A DNA stretch of 64,000 nucleotides, from the NCBI GenBank assembly GCA_023435305.1, contig JAEYRV010000003.1, forward strand, positions 1 to 64,000, in the 5' to 3' direction. Positions within the stretch are counted from its first letter, which is position 1. Every line of letters starts with the position of its first letter. This document shows, in pieces, positions 59,914-64,000 of this stretch. Source of the DNA: Bacillota bacterium. Its GTDB lineage: Bacteria > Bacillota > Clostridia > Acetivibrionales > DTU013. The notes beneath the pieces are model-generated. The model was not told the origin of the DNA. It ran no database searches and saw only the letters and a program-made list of their open reading frames with translations. The position numbers and the translations under genes were made by a program.

Positions 59914-60693
59914 ATGAAAAACATGTCGAATGTGCAGCCAAATATTTATAGGGCTGAGCCAAATAAATCAAACAAATTGGAAGCTGGTATAGTATATTCT
60001 GGTATAATGCAGCCCAATCCATTATTGTGTCCGATAAAGGCGATGATTGCCGTTGGTTGTAATAAATGTATTCTGAAGGTTGGCGGAAAGGGAACAATTA
60101 AGGCTGAACCTGATGGAGCTTCAGTAGTGTTGGGCGTTGTTACAGAAAACGTGCAACTTGAGAATGCGCAGAATGAAAACACCGGTAAAATGTCGAAATT
60201 AATTGACTCACTCATCAACAATGGTGTTCCAAGAGAAGATATCAGAACGCAAACTTATCAAATTCAGCCACAATATGATTTTATCAATGGTGAACAGATG
60301 TTTAGGGGCTACCGTGTTGTTCATGAGATCAAAGTTGAAATAAGCAACCTAAATTTGGCTGGCATGATTATTGATGAGGCCGTCATAGCAGGCGCCAATA
60401 CCGTAGGCGACATTAACTTCTATGTATCAAACCCGCAAAAATACTACGAAATGGCTATAAATCAAGCATTGAGCGATGCGGTATCAAAAGCGGAATCTGT
60501 TGGGGCCAGGATGAAAGTTTATGTTAATCCAGTTCCGTTAAAAATAACAGAAATCACAACCCCTGTAACTGCTCCAATACCATATATGTCACTGCAGGCC
60601 GCCGGTGCTGCAACACCGATCCAGCCTGGAATGACCGAAATAACAGCAGTGTTGGAGGTCGAATTCGTGTATTCATGCAGCAGAGCATATTGA
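59914..60693 (+). CDS. SIMPL domain protein (DUF541)
   Basis: Start uncertain; ATG 59914 or ATG 59923 follow a weak GAG-containing leader, and TTG 59902 is also open. The protein (about 259 aa) has the SIMPL pattern: KVGGKGTIKAEPDGASVVLGV, VPREDIRTQTYQIQPQYDF, GYRVVHEIKVEISNL, AGMIIDEAVIAGANTVGDINF and ALSDAVSKAESVGARM. SIMPL proteins form channel-like assemblies and are often exported, but no signal peptide is seen here; residues 1-50 contain VYSGIMQPNPLLCPIKAM and two cysteines (GCNKC), suggesting a different localisation. Confidence 0.85.
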   Translation: MKNMSNVQPNIYRAEPNKSNKLEAGIVYSGIMQPNPLLCPIKAMIAVGCNKCILKVGGKGTIKAEPDGASVVLGVVTENVQLENAQNENTGKMSKLIDSLINNGVPREDIRTQTYQIQPQYDFINGEQMFRGYRVVHEIKVEISNLNLAGMIIDEAVIAGANTVGDINFYVSNPQKYYEMAINQALSDAVSKAESVGARMKVYVNPVPLKITEITTPVTAPIPYMSLQAAGAATPIQPGMTEITAVLEVEFVYSCSRAY

Positions 60694-60754
60694 TCTTTAA
60701 TAAATGCTACAGGCTGATTTCAGCCATATGAATGTGTTAATCATGTTATAACAT

Positions 60755-60842
60755 AAAAGTTGAGAAGCGTCCCCACAACAAAACCTCCCCGACGAAACGT
60801 CCCGCTGCAGCACAGCATGCTGAAAAGTTGAGAAGCGTCCCC
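60755..60842 (-). repeat. REP-like motifs (two)
   Basis: AAAAGTTGAGAAGCGTCCCC at 60755-60774 and 60823-60842. The second ends one base before the minus-strand stop codon of the hydrogenase-like gene. Confidence 0.93.
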
Positions 60843-60843
60843 A

Positions 60844-62226
60844 TCATTCTCTGGTAAGTAGTTTGGTAGTGCGCTCGTTTTGCATTATTTCTTCTATGGA
60901 GTTTACACCTAGTTGCTTAAGGATCTTCATCACGTTCAAATTGTCAAAAGGAGTCATAATAAGTGAGTCTTCGGCATATTCATTCACGATTTTTGTGGCC
61001 GTGTCTGTCTCTATATTTGTCCTGGGGCCTCCGACACATCCTCCGCTGCAGCCCATACCCTCAATGAAATTTGCGTCGATTTCTCTGCCGGCTGAAAGTT
61101 CTTGTAACATTTCCTTGCAATTTTTTACACCATCGACCTTTTTTGACTTCAGCTTTATCAATCTTCGCGGTTCAAGCCTGTTTACAACAGTTTTTACTGA
61201 AAAACTGACACCGCCTGTTCTGGCATACAGGCGACCACCCATTGATGCCTGATCTTTTTCTTCTCCCTGCAGCTGCTCTGGATGAATATCCAGTGCATCG
61301 AATATTTCTGCCAGCTCTCTGAAATTTATAACAAAATCCACCGCACCTTTGACATCTGGCTCATTGATCTCTGATTTTTTTGCTATGCAGGGAGCAAAGA
61401 ATACTACTTTTGCGTCTTTGTACAATTCCTTCAAAAACCTTCCGGATGCGATCATTGGCGAAACTGACGGAGACATGTGCTTGAACATATCGGGGAAGCC
61501 CTTTCTGGTGAGATTATACCAAACAGGGCAACAGCAGCTTGTCAGGAAAAAATCCTTTTCAGATTTGACCAGATGGCTGAATTCGAAAGCCTCGCGTATC
61601 GTTAATATGTCAGCGAACATTGCAACTTCGATCATGTCAGCAAAGCCCATTAGTTTGAAGGCAGTGCGAAGTTGGCCCAATGTGACATTATCTCCGAACT
61701 GTCCAGCTATTGCAGGCGCAACAGCTGCAAATACAGTCGTATTTTCATTCTTTAGTATATCTATTAGTGGAATAAATTCTATTTTGTCGGCCAATGCACC
61801 AAAATCGCAGCTGGTGACACACCCGCCACAACTCAGACACTTGTTATTGACTATGACAGGTCCTTCACTGCGCTTGTATATATGAGCTTCGTGTTTGCAT
61901 ATTTTGTCGCAATTCTCATTATCACAATATTCGCAAATACCGCTGATTTTTGCTACTATAGGTTCTCCAACTGCGTTTGATTTGCGGACTAAATCCAACT
62001 CGTCGGTAAAATCCTGATTACCTTTTGGGTCCAACCCCAGAGCTATCCTTATATGATCCTTTATAAACGGCTTATCTTCATCAATAAAGCCAAACTTATC
62101 CATAATATGATCGGTCAGCCTGTTCAGGTCATTGATATTGTTTAACTGACCATTCCAATACATTTTTACTACTTCTCCAAATATTTTCATTCTTTTTTCC
62201 TGAAAACCCTTAAATCTGCTTTCCAT
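60844..62226 (-). CDS. [FeFe]-hydrogenase-like protein (group B-type motifs)
   Basis: The 460-residue protein has N-terminal Fe-S sites (CEYCDNENCDKICKHEAH near residues 99-116; CLSCGGCVTSCDFGAL near 144) and the H-cluster domain. Motif L1 reads FLTSCCCPVWYNL near 228 (classic TSCCPxW with an additional Cys), L2 APCIAKKSE near 279, and L3 EGMGCSGGCVGGPRTN near 391. This set fits the less-studied group B [FeFe] hydrogenases of Clostridia, which may produce H2 or act in redox sensing. No maturases or electron-transfer subunits are nearby. GAGGAACTTTTT precedes the ATG. Confidence 0.88.
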   Translation of the reverse strand: MESRFKGFQEKRMKIFGEVVKMYWNGQLNNINDLNRLTDHIMDKFGFIDEDKPFIKDHIRIALGLDPKGNQDFTDELDLVRKSNAVGEPIVAKISGICEYCDNENCDKICKHEAHIYKRSEGPVIVNNKCLSCGGCVTSCDFGALADKIEFIPLIDILKNENTTVFAAVAPAIAGQFGDNVTLGQLRTAFKLMGFADMIEVAMFADILTIREAFEFSHLVKSEKDFFLTSCCCPVWYNLTRKGFPDMFKHMSPSVSPMIASGRFLKELYKDAKVVFFAPCIAKKSEINEPDVKGAVDFVINFRELAEIFDALDIHPEQLQGEEKDQASMGGRLYARTGGVSFSVKTVVNRLEPRRLIKLKSKKVDGVKNCKEMLQELSAGREIDANFIEGMGCSGGCVGGPRTNIETDTATKIVNEYAEDSLIMTPFDNLNVMKILKQLGVNSIEEIMQNERTTKLLTRE

Positions 62227-62350
62227 AAAAAGTTCCTCCGCTTATTTGATATCAATACAAATACTATTCAGTGATTATCAGCTATCTTATATTCAGCTAT
62301 CCTATATACTGATGGAATATGTGTTGTATATCCCAGTACTAATTGTCGCA

Positions 62351-64000
62351 TTATATATTACCCATCAATTTATTGCAATATTTAAGAAGTTCAACACGGG
62401 AGCTGACATTCATTTTCGTATATATCCTTCTGTTATGTGTCTTAAGAGTGTTGATACTGATGAAAAGCATATTGCATATTTCCTTTGCGTCATAGCCTTC
62501 AATATACAGATCAAAAATTCTTCTTTCCGCATTTGACAATTTTTGCAGCTGATCCTCGAACTTCTTATATTGCTCAGGTGACAGATCCACCGATGGGGAC
62601 GGTTCTGAACAATCTGCATTTAAGTCGGACTGGAGTGAAGCAGGCGGCAGCTGGTTTGGCTGATTGTATGAGATCATTGGTTCTGAACGCATATTTAGGA
62701 ATTCTATAAGGTCATCTATTTCAGTAATATTTGTTTTTCTTTGCGGTTCATTGGTTTTTATCATTTTTATTGCATCAAGTAATGGACGGATACAGTATTT
62801 GCTGGTGAAAAATGTTATTACGATGCTAATCGCCAGCAATAGCATCATAATGAACAATATTTGATATAAGCGGGTGGTTTTTGCGGTAACATCGCTTTTT
62901 GGCAAAAGAAGTGCAAGAGACCATTTTGTCTCATAAAATACTGATTTTTTCGGATATACTCTGACATTTATATCATACCCAAGGATGTGATCTGCAGATG
63001 GTTTTGTAAAATAGTAATCATTTAAATCGTCTCCCTTTGGATGGGGCGATATATGTAGAAATTTAGAATCACCGTTGAGCAACCATGAGGAATTCATTCC
63101 ATATACCAATGCGTTATCCATATCGATACCGGTTCCGATCTGCGTTGAAAACAAGAGCACCTCACGCTCAAAATCATATGGAGATCTTTGGTGCAGAATT
63201 TTCTCGAAAACTGGCTTTGATATTTCCAGGCCGCATATGCCATAAGGATTTCCATCACTGTCCAAGAGAGGTACGGAATATGTTAAAACTTTATCTGTGT
63301 TATCTGCGGGTATAAACAGGGGATTCCAGTAACCAAGGTAATAAGTAGTCAACTTCGGATTGGATAGTGCTGCATCATACGGCATACGGAAAAGATCACG
63401 GCGGCGTTTAGCCACATCCGGTGAGATGTCGAACTCCAGCTCCCATTGTGTATGAAGATGGATGTTATTTTCTCTTGCCAGATTAACCGGTCCATACAGC
63501 ATAAAAAGTTGTTGATTTTCGTAAGGAACGGGGTTGTGATTCATATTTTCTATATAAAAACCTGCTTTGCTGTCATTTGCACGGTCCAGGTAAGGGTTCA
63601 CAGTAGCATCCAGGAACACAAAAACTCCTGTTACTCCGGCTTTTTCCATTGCAAAGCATGATTTTTCGATCTCATTTGACAATAAATTTTCAAGTATTTC
63701 TGGGTGCTGTTTGAGCTCGGAGTGCTTGATACCATTGATCTGCAATTGTTTGCTGATGCTTTTATTGATTTTTTCTGATAGTTCTATTGTAGTGTTGGAT
63801 ATAGTCAGGCATTTATTTGAAATCTCTGACTCAATATGTTGTAAATCGTGAATGACATCATAGTATGGATTTTCAGCCAAATCTGATATAACACCTGAAA
63901 AACCTGCAATAATAAAAATAACAGCAAGGATTACAAGTACGACAACAAGTTGAAAGAGCCAAAAGCGTTGAATAAGTGATAGATTTACGCTGGAATGAGT
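62351..64000 (-). CDS. membrane-bound sensory LuxR-type regulator, 5' partial
   Basis: The reading frame continues upstream of the apparent TTG at 63880 to the window edge, adding a first membrane helix (LVVVLVILAVIFIIAGFSG), so the start lies beyond 64000. The visible part (about 549 residues) is: helix, an external double-Cache-like domain of about 330 residues with VFVFLDATVNPYLDRA and YSVPLLDSDGNPYGICGLEI, a second helix (ILFIMMLLLAISIVITFF), a linker, and a C-terminal LuxR helix-turn-helix (LSNAERRIFDLYIEGYDAKE, FISINTLKTHNRRIYTKM). It joins an external ligand sensor directly to DNA binding, without a kinase. A REP-like motif is embedded in the linker. Confidence 0.88.
   Translation of the reverse strand, partial: THSSVNLSLIQRFWLFQLVVVLVILAVIFIIAGFSGVISDLAENPYYDVIHDLQHIESEISNKCLTISNTTIELSEKINKSISKQLQINGIKHSELKQHPEILENLLSNEIEKSCFAMEKAGVTGVFVFLDATVNPYLDRANDSKAGFYIENMNHNPVPYENQQLFMLYGPVNLARENNIHLHTQWELEFDISPDVAKRRRDLFRMPYDAALSNPKLTTYYLGYWNPLFIPADNTDKVLTYSVPLLDSDGNPYGICGLEISKPVFEKILHQRSPYDFEREVLLFSTQIGTGIDMDNALVYGMNSSWLLNGDSKFLHISPHPKGDDLNDYYFTKPSADHILGYDINVRVYPKKSVFYETKWSLALLLPKSDVTAKTTRLYQILFIMMLLLAISIVITFFTSKYCIRPLLDAIKMIKTNEPQRKTNITEIDDLIEFLNMRSEPMISYNQPNQLPPASLQSDLNADCSEPSPSVDLSPEQYKKFEDQLQKLSNAERRIFDLYIEGYDAKEICNMLFISINTLKTHNRRIYTKMNVSSRVELLKYCNKLMGNI
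62595..62610 (+). repeat. REP-like motif inside a coding region
   Basis: GGGGACGGTTCTGAAC lies within the LuxR-type gene, read on the minus strand as Cys-Ser-Glu-Pro-Ser-Pro-Ser in the variable linker before the helix-turn-helix. The reading frame is kept. Confidence 0.8.

Overview
The window looks like chromosomal DNA of an anaerobic, low-to-mid GC Firmicute of the class Clostridia. The signs are the dnaG-rpoD primase/sigma-A pair, strong AGGAGG ribosome binding sites, a B12-dependent class II ribonucleotide reductase, a Re-citrate synthase-type gene next to aconitase, an [FeFe]-hydrogenase-type protein, a clostridial-style cobalamin riboswitch and many lipoproteins. No phage, plasmid, CRISPR array or intact transposase gene is visible. 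The genus cannot be fixed from the sequence alone.

Layout. 1-3.4 kb: the end of a QueG-like iron-sulfur protein, a methyltransferase, an AbiGi-like orphan and small hypotheticals. 3.6-7.3 kb: dnaG, rpoD, a small ferritin-like gene with a duplicated hairpin leader, and tRNA-Asn. 7.8-14.6 kb: two lipoproteins, a DUF445 protein and nrdJ. 14.6-16.2 kb: a 1.6 kb gene desert made of three tandem arrays and a MITE-like inverted-repeat element. 16.3-22.7 kb: an MsbA-like ABC exporter, then a MacB-type ATPase / surface protein / permease operon. 22.7-25 kb: a leftward acyl-CoA synthetase with its XRE-cupin regulator. 25.2-29.4 kb: a lone sigma region 2 protein and a two-component system with a lipoprotein. 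29.6-32.6 kb: ACT protein, homoserine dehydrogenase and aspartokinase. 32.6-37.2 kb: cobalamin riboswitch, corrinoid adenosyltransferase and a BtuFCD-type uptake system. 37.2-38 kb: a second repeat desert with a second MITE-like element. 38-41 kb: ECF S component, metallo-hydrolase and chemotaxis receptor. 41.2-45.5 kb: Re-citrate synthase, aconitase and a GntR regulator, with a palindromic operator on the first promoter. 45.5-54.9 kb: tRNA-Glu, a J-domain/TPR protein, RNA-modification enzymes, an S41 peptidase, an acyl-CoA synthetase, a zinc ribbon and a LysM-GH18 enzyme. 55.4-64 kb: a PadR-DUF1700-DUF4097 operon, a second DUF4097 lipoprotein, CPBP and SIMPL proteins, an [FeFe]-hydrogenase-like protein and a membrane-bound LuxR regulator cut by the window end.

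How genes fit together. The riboswitch plus cobA/btuFCD would supply adenosylcobalamin, which NrdJ in this window needs. Re-citrate synthase and aconitase form the start of an oxidative branch toward 2-oxoglutarate and glutamate, probably under the adjacent GntR protein. ACT protein, Hom and LysC form the entry to threonine/methionine/lysine synthesis.

The most striking features are non-coding. A dispersed REP-like motif (GGGGACGCTTCTCAACTTTT) occurs about 20 times, only from 48.7 to 62.6 kb, and abuts the stop codons of five genes in a fixed orientation. Separately, short tandem arrays begin at or just after the stop codons of rpoD, nrdJ and the Re-citrate synthase gene, and shortly after two others. 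Two inverted-repeat elements with matching ends lie inside the two repeat deserts. I found no clearly new multi-gene system. The best candidates for new biology are the stop-codon-associated repeats, the extra domain on the BtuD-like ATPase, the lone sigma region 2 protein and the hydrogenase-like protein with an unusual TSCCCPVW motif.
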